NCBI GenBank assembly: GCA_936432065.2
Contig: OW386289.2
Span: 33,783,372 to 33,847,371 of the forward strand
DNA: 64,000 nt
Origin: Rutpela maculata
Lineage: Eukaryota; Arthropoda; Insecta; Coleoptera; Cerambycidae
Reading direction: 5' to 3'
In this document: piece after piece, positions 43,966-54,879 of the stretch
Position numbering within the stretch: the stretch's first letter is position 1
Layout: each line of letters opens with the position of its first letter
Notes under the pieces: generated by a model
What the model was told of the DNA's origin: nothing
Database searches by the model: none
Seen by the model: only the letters and a program-made list of their open reading frames with translations
Position numbers and translations under genes: made by a program

Positions 43966-45028
43966 TAGCGAGTTTATATGTGCATGGATTTAGTGGCGCC
44001 AGTAGATGTTGGCACGCCAGTAAAAAAATATTGAACGTATAAACAGTTACTGGCGAGAACTGGCGAGCAAGTCTTGACCTTGCATGCAATGATGCAAAAA
44101 TGTGGAATTTCCAACTTTGTGGCCCGCCAGTACCAAGTTGTATGCCACTATGAAGTAAAATTGACATAAACTTTGAGTTGTCTAGAGACACTATCCTGGC
44201 TAGTTACTTGTACTAGTAGCTGGTACTGTCGTGAGGGAAAAAGAAAATAGGACAACTATTTTTTCCTAATATAAATCTGTCTCTATTTGCACACTTGCAA
44301 TGAATTTTGACAAATAACTGACAATGTCACAAAAATTAATTAGATGTACAAAACTAGATTTTATACGATATAAGACTTGTCCCATTTTTTTTGCGCACAG
44401 CAGTACAAGTAACTATACTAATATAAATTCGTCTATAGAATATAAAAATGAGCATTAAGAAAACAACAAATAACAGTGGATTTCTGAGGAAATTACAAAA
44501 TTTCTTGAATTATATGAAAAAGAGGCGTGTTTATGGGATGCGCATTTTAATTGTTATAAAAATAGAGAATCTCGAGTAATTGTTCATGAAAAAATAGCAA
44601 CAACAATGGCGATTGATGGTTTTGACAGTGTGAATGTAAGGCTAAGATTCGTTCAATAAACGGTTTCTAAAAAATTCAGGATCTTCTATTGAAAGTTTTA
44701 ACACTCTTTCTGATGCACCTAAGTTTTCTCTACTTGCAATCCATTTTCTTAATCAGATACGGTCTCTTTGCTTATCATTTAGTTTATTTTCCACGTTGCT
44801 AATCTGTTGAACAATCCCTCATAGAACAATGCAGCATCCGGTACGAATTATTATTTTCTTTAATTTATTACTTGACATTTTGTCTCAATAACCACCTGCA
44901 CTCAGAAGTCAAAGAATAAGACTGACTAGATAAAATTTAAAATTGTGTGTAAACCTCTACTGGCGCGCAAGTTGGGCTGGCGTGGCAACTGGCGCCAGTA
45001 AATTCATGCATGTATAAACCTGGCATTA
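43966..45028. mobile_element. PIF/Harbinger-like element remnant
   Basis: The termini AGTTTATATGTGCATGGATT followed by TAGTGGCGCCAGT and, at the other end, ACTGGCGCCAGTAAATTCAT followed by GCATGTATAAAC are inverted repeats with a few mismatches. GGCGCCAGT/ACTGGCG motifs repeat subterminally. It contains a MADF-domain fragment (44474-44659), as expected for the Myb-like second gene of Harbinger elements. TTA-like bases flank both ends but the exact 3-bp duplication is uncertain. Confidence 0.65.
44474..44659 (+). pseudogene. MADF (Myb/SANT-like) domain fragment
   Basis: The frame reads QWISEEITKFLELYEKEACL, then WDAHFNCYKNRESR, then VIVHEKIATTMAIDGF and NVRLRF before a stop. This is the MADF pattern (FIELY..CLWD....YKNR..R). 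In PIF/Harbinger elements the partner DNA-binding protein carries such a domain and helps recruit the transposase. There is no obvious start codon and the frame ends soon after the domain, so this is a remnant. On the opposite strand at 44665-44800 a frame reading RKWIASRENLGASERVL could be a fragment of a second gene. Confidence 0.7.
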
Positions 45029-46282
45029 GGTACATTTTATGAAAAAGACAAATTATTCATATTATTTGTTAACAAACAATCATTTGTTAAAGCACCGTTT
45101 ATTAATAATATTTGATTCAAATATATTTGCATTATTTTTTGGAAAGTCATCATCAAATGCAATAGGTAATTATTTTTTTCTTTTATTTCTTTTCCGAGAC
45201 TTTTGTATACTTATATTACATTAAAAATAATACTCTCTATGTTTTATTTCAGTACCAACCTTTACCACATTGCTTTGAGGATGGTTCGTCATCAGATGAT
45301 ATACATACACAGAGTCTAAGAAGAAGAGCCAGATGAAGCTCAACATACAAGAAATTACTTAGCGACACTAGAAAAATTAAAAAGTAAAACTTAACATCGT
45401 TAAAACAGGAGCTGACAGTCTTAACTCGCTAAGCTATAATAACGAATTATTACCGAACTAACCGCTAGTAATATTTTCTAATAATGCTAATATACTAGAT
45501 ATGCACTGACAGATTTTCCAAATTTATTAAGGTACCTATCACCTCTATATATATATAACCTTAAAATATTCTAAATTAGTTTTAAAAACATATCGATTTC
45601 AGTAGAAATTAATTAAATGAAAAATTATTGTTTTAAAATAAGATTAAATAATATCATCAAATAATTTTCTCGGATTGACCTAAATGCCACTAGACATTCA
45701 GTAAAGATAATGCAAGTGGCTGTAAAATATGTTGGGTGCATTTCTCAATATAGTATAATGAATTGGTCATTAGATTTTAAATTTTATGCCTAATCATCAA
45801 CCAAGAGAATGTGTTATGTGAACAACGCAACTAATTACCATATCTATCGTAGTTTTAAGTTTGACTTTTGGCCCTGCTAGAGAGTATAGTAGAAAATGGT
45901 TGTACTTCTCATTTTTCCAAATCGCCCCCCTTTGGCACAGAGTACATATACTTTTCATCACTTCGATGAGGATAGTGATGCGAATTTTAGAAACTAAAAA
46001 TCATAATTGAAGTTATTCTCAGTCTTAGTGTCATATCTTTAATTTTTGGACAGTACTTATTTGACATTTGAGTGTTACTGAAAAGAGTACGCAAACCTTT
46101 TAGTCTTTTAATATATTGTATATAGTTTAGCAGCAACGTCTTTATTAAATTATGATCTAATTAAGATGTACTTATACTTAATAAAATATCGATACAAAAT
46201 GTGTTTTAATTCTTACTTTTTTTTTGTGAAAAAACATTTTGCCTATAAAACATTTACTTCATATGATGATCGACCACGATAA

Positions 46283-46318
46283 CTCAGTCGGTGTACTACA
46301 TAAAGTACACCGACTGAG
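46283..46318. other. 15-bp perfect hairpin over a tRNA-A-box-like sequence
   Basis: CTCAGTCGGTGTACT and AGTACACCGACTGAG are perfect complements separated by about six bases. The left arm continues the tRNA-like GATAACTCAGTCGGT, and GTTCAAATAG (46353) resembles a weak B box. It lies inside the 42710-46975 element. Confidence 0.5.
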
Positions 46319-46983
46319 CAAGGATAAACTAGTTGGTGTCTATATAGCCCTATGTTCAAATAGCAGCTTGAGATGGCAAATTTTTTAATGCACGTATGTA
46401 CTTAACTTTATTAGAATTTATGTGATTTGTGTGAATTGTTTTATGTTATTTATGTCTCACATTACCTACCAATACAAATTACAATACACACAAGAAAGGG
46501 AATACCATCAGTGACTATTTATTACTATTTGAAAAAAAATATGAAAATATATTTTTTCCCTCGTGAAAAACAGTAATTTCTAAACCTAAATAATGACTAA
46601 TAATTGTATTACTAATTTTTGGCAACATCTCTGCTTTATACAATAACAGAAGTATTTTTTTTATTATCTAGAAAAGCTAAATTAATATCTCCATTTGCAA
46701 TTTTCCAGTAGTAGAATATTGTTGTAAAAGTATGCTTATAAATTCGAGAAAAAATTTTTACTCGGGCTTAATTTTAAACATCACAATGTTAATTAATTTT
46801 ATATATTATCCAACATTCAGACCCTTTCGCGAATATACGCCACTGGCAAGGGTCCCGTACACAGAAAAATATCCCCCTTCAGCACCCGCGGCTGCCATAG
46901 TCAGCGCCGCCTTAGTATACATAAACTCTCTATACTTTGGCTAAGATACCGGGTCTAGGTAATATATGGTCGAAGCTATTAGT

Positions 46984-47770
46984 AGGTCCTTAACGTGTAC
47001 TTAGTAATTTTCAGCATGTTACATTGGCATAACTGCTTGAAACAGTGTTGTCAATAATCACTTTTGTCAGAATTTTGGGGTCAATAGAAATAGCTGAGAA
47101 GTCCTTTTCTATTTTTTTTAAATTTACCTTATAAGTTTTCCCTGTGATAATAGTGCCTTATATTGTTACTTAAGTTCATGAGAGTTTGTAATGTTGGTTT
47201 ATTATAACAAATAAACAATTTAAATAACGTAATTTTATTTTACTTTGCAAGTTTTCGCACAAAAAATTCACCCAATTTAAAAAAAATAAATAAATTGTAG
47301 TTTCTATCAGCCCCTCGAGTGGAGTAATGGCAATTTTAATGAAAAACAAGTTAGTACTTCTGTTCACCCCACACTACGGGGTGAATAGAAACATCACCTT
47401 TTATTTTTTTTTTTAGTCAAACTGATCAAATTTTTGAAAATGTAATATATGTCTACGCATCTACAAGTAGGGACCAGAGTTTTCCATATTTTTAATTTTG
47501 GGAAAGCTGAATAGTTTCCCTACTCCAAAGCTGCAAATTTCAAAATGTGTTTCTATGCACCCCCATCTACGGTAATATATGTCTCAAAATATGTAAGGGC
47601 ATAGAAATGTGGATCCGGTGAGGTAATTGAATTGGACCTAATCTGTCTGACTCTATGTTTACTACTTGAAATAGTAAGATGTTTGAAGCTATAACCTACT
47701 TTTTTATTGCTTCAATATATGAAGTGAAAGTGAGTTGCAGTGGAAGGAAATGGGTGTCCGAAAATGCCGG
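46984..47770. other. No gene seen
   Basis: AT-rich with no coding or repeat that I can place. The segment 47480-47640 has unusual balanced composition but no family resemblance. Confidence 0.4.
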
Positions 47771-47811
47771 TTACGAATTTCTGGTGCAGAAATATGAAGC
47801 AAAGTTCATAT

Positions 47812-48190
47812 ACCGGGTGGCTCAGCCGATAGGGGCACTCTTGTAACTTTTGGATGGGGGAATGGATTTTTTTCAAATTTAGTGTAGTGATATGGGATGA
47901 AATATCTAATTATATGATGTAAAGAACCAAAATGGCCGACTTCCAGTTTCGATGCAATTTACATGAAAATCAAATTTTTAAATGAGACAATATATATGTA
48001 TATTTTTGCGTATTTGAATCCTGCTGCCTAAAATACATAAATCTGACCCTCAAATATTATTTTGATTTTCAAGAACAATTATACAATTGGAAACTTCATC
48101 CCTTATCACCACACCAAATTTGAAAAAAAATCCATTCGCTCGTTCGAGAGTTGCAAGAGTGTCCCTATCGGCTGAGCTACCCGATGTACG
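47812..48190. mobile_element. Palindromic MITE in the left foldback arm
   Basis: Inverted arms: ACCGGGTGGCTCAGCCGATA followed by GGGGCACTCTTG, against GAGTGTCCCTATCGGCTGAG followed by CTACCCGATG. The pairing continues through AATGGATTTTTTTCAAATTT over about 115 bp per arm. Loop about 47930-48065. The end contains a tRNA-A-box-like TGGCTCAGCCGATAGGG, probably fortuitous. Confidence 0.75.
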
Positions 48191-48863
48191 TATGTCCACA
48201 AATGATTCCTAAGGTAGTTTCCATCTTCGAAGGTGGAGCCCGGTCTATATAACTAACAGTTAGTCCTATGGTGCTTAACAAAGAGAACCTTTTTTGCGTA
48301 AGTTTGATTGGGAAATCATATTTTGGTACGAAAATTTAGATAATATAGAGAACAAAGAAAATTATGGATTATAAAGGAGAGCGTACGCCTACTCTATGCT
48401 CCTGGATGAATTTCAATTTGGCCAATACCATGAAATAATAGCCCTTATTGATACCCAACAACGTACTGAATCTCATCACTGTAGCATAGAGGATTCATCA
48501 AATATTAAATAAACACCACCTTCCAAGTATTCCAGTCAATGAAAGAGTAGTAGAGAACATTGAGGAGGGGAGAATTTTTCTCTTCAGGAATGTGTTGGGG
48601 GTAGTTAGGAGGTAAACATACTAAAAGTCTCCGTCCCTAGCTCCGTCGCTTCAGGGGGAGAGGGGCGTGGAAAGGATCCTTTTTTTCGATTCTTCGCTTA
48701 TAACTCGGAAATGATGCGTCGTACGGAAAAAGGTAATCTATGCAAAATTAAACGTAATTAAATTTCCCACAAGAATGTTTACATTAATTTTCTTCCTATG
48801 TGTTATAGTTTACGAGATATTCGCCAGCGAAAATCGATAATTAATAAAAAAAAATCAATTATG

Positions 48864-49589
48864 TGTAACGGTTTGTTGTCGGGTAGCTGGTTCGGAGATT
48901 AATCAGGGTCTAGATTAGTTAATAAGACAACCCAATGAAAATATAAACAATTTATTTACGTTTCCAAACAGGTAATGTGTGGCAGTGTTACATAACATAC
49001 AGGTACAGGTTATACGTCCGTATCTTTTACGGATCTTAGGACAACATTTTCTATTATCTGAGAGAGAGAGAGTGTAACGATTGCGATGCGACGTTTGTTG
49101 TTGCTACGGGAGAGGCATCGGGCGTCGGGTGAATATCGTCGACTCAAGAAGTTTCCCAGTTCAACACGCTGTAGGTCTTCAGGTCAGGCTCATTTGCTCT
49201 GGTTTTGGCGGCGAAACGGCGCCGGGGATGACTAACGACTCGAGGGGTCCCAGCTCAACACGCTGTAGGATTCCCAGGGTCAGATTGCATTCGTTCCGTC
49301 GTGTTTGCGTCGGGAGATGTACAAAACTGTAATATGTCCAGCTCAGCACGCTGTAGACAGATTGTCAGAGATGTTCACACTCTGAATTATGTTGATTTGT
49401 GGCCGGCTTTTATATCCGAGAATCCTCGCTTACTGGTGACGTAGAACTGCGCATAGTTTAGTGTCGTGTGCAAATCCATGCCTCTAGACGGGAGATGGGT
49501 AGGTTTGCGGGCCGTGTGCACACTGATGTCGTGTGTAAATCCGGAATCTTAGTAATGGGGCAGGAATTTTTAAAGAATGCTTCATTACA
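48864..49589 (-). mobile_element. Solo LTR, 4-bp TSD TATG
   Basis: It begins TGTAACGGTTTG and ends GCTTCATTACA, flanked by TATG at 48860-48863 and 49590-49593. On the minus strand a TATAAAAG box (complement about 49411-49418) and an AATAAA-like signal near the end (complement at about 48945) fit an LTR read leftwards. Three copies of (C)CAGCTCAACACGCTGTAGG (about 49158, 49250, 49338) and a GAGAGAGAG tract mark the region downstream of the TATA box. No internal retroelement sequence remains, so it arose by LTR-LTR recombination or is otherwise reduced. It is unrelated to the gypsy LTRs above. Confidence 0.8.
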
Positions 49590-50443
49590 TATGTTCCTTG
49601 AATATTTCAATCAAAGCGGTTTACCGTGGTCTGCTAATAAATCACAGTCACAAAACAATCTTTATTTTACAACACTGGACGTATTTACTAATGTAATATT
49701 TTGTCGAAATCTATACATTTTCTTAAATATACAGTGTGACTCACTTAAAATAAAGATACCCTTATAACTTTTTCATTTTGTTTCCGATTTGAATCAAATT
49801 TTACTCAAGTATAGAACAAATTAGAATCTACTTATGACCAGAAAATTATTCACCTGCTATAAAGGCAAAGCCACCTGCGGTACCAAAATATGAGCAAATA
49901 GATTAAAAATCATATTGACGAATTTCACCTAGCCACCACAAATTGCCTTTGCCAGATGAGCTTATGTATGAGAAATCCCCCATCAATAACCAAATCCAAT
50001 TTTTGTGTATGTACGTTTGTGGCGCCGATCAGATGCATTTTTTAGGATTTCTAACATTCAAAATGTTTTATTTTTTTCAGCATATTTTGGTACCGCAGGT
50101 GGCTTTGCCTTTGTAGCAGCCGAATGTTTTTCTGGTCATAAGTAGATTCTAATTTGTTCTATACTTGAGTAAAATTTGATTCAAATCGGAAACAAAATAA
50201 AAAAGTTATAAGGGTATCTTCATTTTAAGTGAGTCACACTGTATATTTAAGGAAATGTATAGATTTCGACAAAATATTACGTTAGTAAATAAGTCGAGTG
50301 TTGTAAAATAAAGATTGTTTTGTGACTGTGATTTATTAGCAGACCACGGTAAACCGCTTTGATAGAAATATTCAAGGTACATTAATGATTTTTTTTTTTT
50401 TTTATTAATCATCGATTTTCAATGGCGAGTATCTCGTAAACTA

Positions 50444-52007
50444 CCTGGTACCATCCTTTAACGAGGGTGGGGGGTTGAGCACCTGCCAGGCGCGTCTCCA
50501 GGTGGCGGATAGGAGAACGGCCAGACTCCGCGAGGAGTAGGGTTAACGTGGTCATACTGCTGGGGGTAGGGCTAATAACCCAATCCACCCCGGCTAAAAC
50601 CACGTCGCGGACCAGCTCACACACCGTAAACCGCTTGGAGTGGCGTGCCACTGACCCAGGTCAGGGGTACGTCTACGTCTCTCCGGGGGGCACGGGGGTC
50701 TTGGCTTCACCGCCCTGACCACGTGGATGAAGTACCACCATAAAAACTTCCCCAATCCCAAGGTATTGAGCGCGCCGATGGGACGCATGGTCGGGGGGGA
50801 GCCCGACCACTAGCGACAAGCCTCGGGGCACAGGCGCACCCCGTTGTATAAATGCCTTCCACGTATGTAAGGGGCTCTGTGCGTGGCGACCATCTTTTCC
50901 CCTTCCTCGTGGAGAGGGAGGGGGTTCCTCAGCATGTTCTGTGCAGACCCTCGCATCGGCCCACAGGCCCAGTGCGGGAGGTGAAGGAGCTGGGGGAGGG
51001 GGTGTCTGTGACTTCGGTCAACACCAAGGACCTTCCAAAGGGCCTGAGCCACCCGTCTGGATTCCCGAGATAGAGGAGGGTAACCCTCAGGAAGGAAAGG
51101 GAAAAATAGGCCCATTCCAGCTGAAGGTGCAGATAAACCTGCATCATAGTAAGGAGGCCACAGCGGTTCTTACTAAAGTGATGCAGGGGCGCGAAGTGAA
51201 GCAACATCGCAAGCGGCGTGGACTTGACTGGGGTGATGAACCATCAAGGAATAGCGCGTAGCGAGGCCGTTGCTGATAAGGAGCATAGCCTGGAAGAGCA
51301 ACCTTCAAAAGGTTGAAGGAATGGGAAAATAGGTCCATTCCAGATAAAACTGCATCACAATGAGGAGGCTACAGCGGTCCTCACTAAAGTGATGCAGGGG
51401 TGCGAAGTGAAGCAACGTCGCTAGCGATGTGGACTTGATGGGATTATGGACCATCAAGGGACACCGCATGGCGAGACTATTGCCGAACAGACCACCGAAG
51501 TAAAGTGACGTCGCGCGCGACGAGGACTTGACTGGGGTGGTGTCCAGCGAGGAACGCCGCGTAGCGAAGCCGCTGCTGACAAAGGATATTATACGACTGC
51601 AGGGTCTGGACTGCAGGATATAATATCAACAGGGAAAGACAATGGACCTGGCAACTACCACTCTGCCCATTTTCTCAGACCTGCTGCCAACGGCACAGGA
51701 AAAATGTTATATTACGTTATATCTACGGGCAAACACAACCAGACCCGGAGACTATCATAACTCGCCCATTTTCAGACCTGTATCACCTTGTCAGTGATAC
51801 AGGAGTATTAAAATGGACAGTGTAAACTAAAAACAGGGAGAGCACAATAAGCCCAGGAGGCTGCAGTGCCCTCGGAGTATTCCTTACAGACGAGCCCTGG
51901 GAGGAGGGGTTTTAGTCAGTTTGAGGCTGACACTCAGACCCATTCCAAGTAGGGATAGGCAGCCCGTGTGGGTTTCCCCTCCTCGCCAAAAAAAAAAAAA
52001 AAAAAAA
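50444..52007 (+). mobile_element. 5'-truncated GC-rich LINE tail with poly-A and 13-bp TSD
   Basis: Flanked by the identical 13-mer ATCTCGTAAACTA at 50431-50443 and 52008-52020, with a run of about 20 A before the right copy. It is markedly richer in G+C than its surroundings. The terminal segment (GTTTGAGGCTGACACTCAGA.., GATAGGCAGCCCGTGTGGGT) looks like an R1/Jockey-group 3' UTR; that is recollection only. It contains two or three copies of a roughly 220-bp segment (GCGAAGTGAAGCAACRTCGC at 51190, 51407 and a diverged one near 51495). No RT domain is present. Confidence 0.8.
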
Positions 52008-52359
52008 ATCTCGTAAACTATAACACATAGGAAGAAAATGAATATAAACATTCTTGTGGAAAATTTAATTTACGTTTAATTTTGCATAAATTACCTTTTC
52101 CATACGACGCACCGTTTCCAAGTTATAAGCGAAGAATCGGAAAAAGGAACCTTTCCACCCCCCTGAAGCGGCGGAGCTAGGGGCGGGGACTTTTAGTATT
52201 TTTACCTCCTAACTATCCTCAACACATCCCTGAAGAGGAAAATTCTCCCCTCTTAAATGTTCTCTACAATCCCCTTTTGAGCATTCATTGATTGGACTAA
52301 AGGCTGAACTTTTTTCATATTTTTGTATCTAGAATCTGCACCAGAAGTTCGTAATCTGG

Positions 52360-53300
52360 ACAAATCAAATCAAATCAAATCATTTATTCATCAATAAAGT
52401 TACACTATATATATACAAATATAAAGTTAACTTCCTGTATATATATTTTTTAATCCCTTATTTAACATTAGACCATTTCCACTACCAAGGCCATTCACCG
52501 ATGACATAAGATAAGCTCATCCTACAACTTATAACTTTTATTTGATCACATTACATACCATTACATATACAAGTGTAGCAATTCAAAAGAATATAAATGT
52601 AAGTAGAATAAAAATATTTAAATTTATAAGTAAGAATATATAAAATATACACAACAAAATTTACTTAACACATTCACTGCAGATGTCGCCATATGGCGGC
52701 GCTGTAGTATATTGCACGATGCTGGTGTCGCCATATGGTGAACTGATCCTATGTATATTCTATTGTCAAAAAAATCTCCTCAGCATCTGGCGATACTTAA
52801 CAAAATCCCATCAGCAGTGAATGTATTAACAGTAGTAGCCATCAAGTTAAAATATGATAAGACGTACAAGTTAGGAGGATGTCCATAAATTCAATAACTG
52901 AGTAAAACGGAAAAGTAAAAAATGTTCAGTTACTTTTTGAAATGGTTAAAATTTAGTTGTTTAACACTGTTATGTAGATGATTATAAAAACTAGTAAGTA
53001 TGTAAAGAATTCTTCTTCTCAATCTATTCTTGGTTTGATGAGGTTAGCACCTTAGTATTATGAACATTCTTATGTAGATGATTATAAAAACTAGTATGTA
53101 AAAGATTCTTCTTCTCAATCTATACCTTATAGGTTTGATGAGGTTAGCACCTCTAGTATTATGAATCAAAATTTGTTGAGAAAGATTTGTTTGAAAAATA
53201 TTATTTTGGGTATTCAGCAGATAACTTTCAAGGAAATAATTTGTTCCTTTAATATACTGTCTGACCATGCCTAATATATCAACAAGTTCCCCCCATGATA
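52360..53300 (-). pseudogene. CR1/Jockey-group LINE 3' end, (AATCA)n tail
   Basis: Minus strand. HNTRGANLIKPIRYRLRR (frame 53268-53044) is the conserved C-terminal segment of the LINE RT polypeptide. The 3' UTR runs to a TTTGATTTGATTTGATT tail (complement at 52366-52384). A roughly 100-bp tandem duplication affects 52971-53165. A piggyBac-type MITE (52669-52825) sits in the 3' UTR. The segment 52440-52540 resembles the 3' end of the SINE at 54240-54590. Confidence 0.7.
52669..52825. mobile_element. piggyBac-type MITE, TTAA flanks
   Basis: CACATTCACTGC at the left and GCAGTGAATGTA at the right are inverted, and TTAA flanks both sides (52665-52668, 52826-52829). It is 157 bp with internal GTCGCCATATGG repeats. 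The termini differ from those of the autonomous element at 17077-19609. Confidence 0.75.
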
Positions 53301-54235
53301 TGACTTGCCAATTTCTTTCATACCTTACTATATTTAACTTTCAGTATAAAAAACAAGAAAATAACCATTTTTTCTATATCTACTAGGTCATAAGAAGCCC
53401 CCAAGGCATTCTTTTTAGTATCTCTAGCCCTAACTAGAGAATACTCCGCTTTAAATGTATCTACATTTAAAGGTACATTTAAAGTGCATGTGCTTGCAAA
53501 CACAGTTGTAGCTGGGAAACCAACGTATTTCAACAGAAGATTGGGGGGGGGAGGGTTGATACAGGAAAGTATTTTCCAATCCTAATAACACAAGAGTCAG
53601 CTCCACAAGACATCCTAAAAATTATTTTTTGCACTGCAAAACTGGTTTTGGGCGAGCTTATAAGTGTAGAAAAGTGACCTTAATTACTCGGCGGCTTGCG
53701 GTGAATGTGGCAGAAATAATTCACGACCGACAGTGTCTATGGAAGAAGTAAAGGAATAAGGAATTAAAAGCTAAATAACATTTTCTTGCTTTGCTTTTAC
53801 AATATATCTTAGGTTAATTTTAAATTAAAATATAATGTCTTTAATACTCATTTAATTCTTCTATCATTTGTTTCCACCATTTTTCAGAGACCGTTTTCCA
53901 TTTTTGATAAATTTTAACATAAAATTTGAGATCAACGATCCAAAAAATTCCTGAATAAAATCCGAATAAAAAAAAGGACCTTTTCCGCCATTTTGTATCT
54001 GCGTTCTTAGTTTTAGTTGAGTTTTAATGTCAAATTCATAATCAGCGACTCCGCAAAAGCCCCTAGACATCTAATAAAAATTTTAAAAAAAATGGAAATA
54101 AAAAATTAGATTTTAGACGCTGTTCTATAGATGCCATTTTGTTTTTAAACCGATTTTGAGCCAGATCCGTAATCTGCGACCTTTTCTATAAACGTTTTCC
54201 GAAATTAAAAAAAAATGGATTTTTTTATCTTTTTC
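53301..54235. repeat. Degenerate tandem-like repeats; no gene
   Basis: From about 53865 to 54210 a loose 110-130-bp unit recurs: GCCATTTT.., a TTTTAATGTCAAATTC-like segment, and ATCAGCGACTCC/ATCAACGATCC/ATCTGCGACCT. 53318-53533 has an open frame on the minus strand without resemblance to anything I know. Confidence 0.4.
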
Positions 54236-54239
54236 ATTT

Positions 54240-54592
54240 AACTTCGGCCAATTCCGCTACCAGGGTCTATCACCGACGCCAGGAGACGAGCTGGACAACC
54301 TGGAAATTTTGCTGAACCCTTCTAGTAAGAAGAGTAGAGTAGGAGAGTTACTTGCCTAACATTTAATAGACAAGGGACCGCCTGCTTTACATCCCCTTCG
54401 TAGGATGGTGCATCCACTACGTAGTCCTTGTCTTGAAATTACATAACTTCCACGTATATGCTGATATACAAGCCGCTAGAAGGTGGGACGTGATCGCTGT
54501 GTTTCCCGAGATGGATTTCACCCATCCAAGTACTAACCGCGCTGCACGTTGCTTCACTGGATTATCACAGTCAAAACGCCTCCACGCTCACC
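54240..54592 (-). mobile_element. 5S-rRNA-derived SINE
   Basis: Minus strand. The head (54592-54490) reads AAGCAACGTGCAGCGCGGTT, AGTACTTGGATGGGTGA and GGGAAACACAGCGAT, matching the 3' half of eukaryotic 5S rRNA including its internal promoter (C box). The 3' part (54300-54240) reads GTCGGTGATAGACCCTGGTA followed by GCGGAATTGGCC and GTTAAAT, resembling the 3' UTR of the LINE at 52360-53300. A 5S head plus LINE-like tail is the definition of a 5S-derived SINE; the middle is unassigned. Confidence 0.7.
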
Positions 54593-54879
54593 CCCCAAAA
54601 AAATGATTAAAATCCGTTTTGAGTCAATGAAGTTAGAACTTTGGCGAATTTTTTGCATTTAGAAAATGGAGTACACTTCTGTGCAATAAAATCCCGTACA
54701 CTTGAAAAATCAAGTAATCTAGTTTTCACTAATATTAAGTAGTGTGAATCAGTCTTTTTGGAATTTAGATTTTTTTATTATCATATAGGTTATAAAAAAC
54801 TGACACTGATTGTGACACATCAAAAGTAATGTATTTGAATAATGTTAATCCAGAAGAAAAACATACATATTTTTGTTTT

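Larger units (their letters stand above)
42710..46975. mobile_element. Unclassified 4.27-kb TIR element with perfect 8-bp TSD
   Basis: The left end CTTCGACCATATATTATCTA.. and right end ..TAGGTAATATATGGTCGAAG are inverted for about 30 bp with two or three mismatches (continuing GACTCGGCAT/GATACCGGGTC). The identical octamer CTATTAGT flanks both ends (42702-42709, 46976-46983). A Harbinger-like element (about 43966-45028) is nested within. The rest contains no recognisable transposase. An 8-bp duplication fits hAT, P or Merlin groups, but the terminal sequence is not typical of hAT. Confidence 0.75.
47770..52355. repeat. Giant foldback with arms of about 700-1000 bp, split by three insertions
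   Basis: Starting from the centre (about 49965-50055), the left arm 49590-49960 matches the complement of 50060-50386, continuing as 48530-48863 against 50387-50443 plus 52021-52300, and finally TACGAATTTCTGGTGCAGA (47773) against the complement at about 52345. Anchors include TACCGCAGGTGGCTTTGCCT, CCTTGAATATTTC and GAGATAT..GTTTACG. The solo LTR 48864-49589 and the MITE 47812-48190 interrupt the left arm, and the LINE 50444-52007 interrupts the right arm. No transposase is seen. Confidence 0.75.

Noticed and set aside
54490..54592. 5S rRNA gene on the minus strand
   Set aside because: Only the 3' half of 5S with several substitutions is present and it runs into a LINE-like tail; a SINE explains it better.
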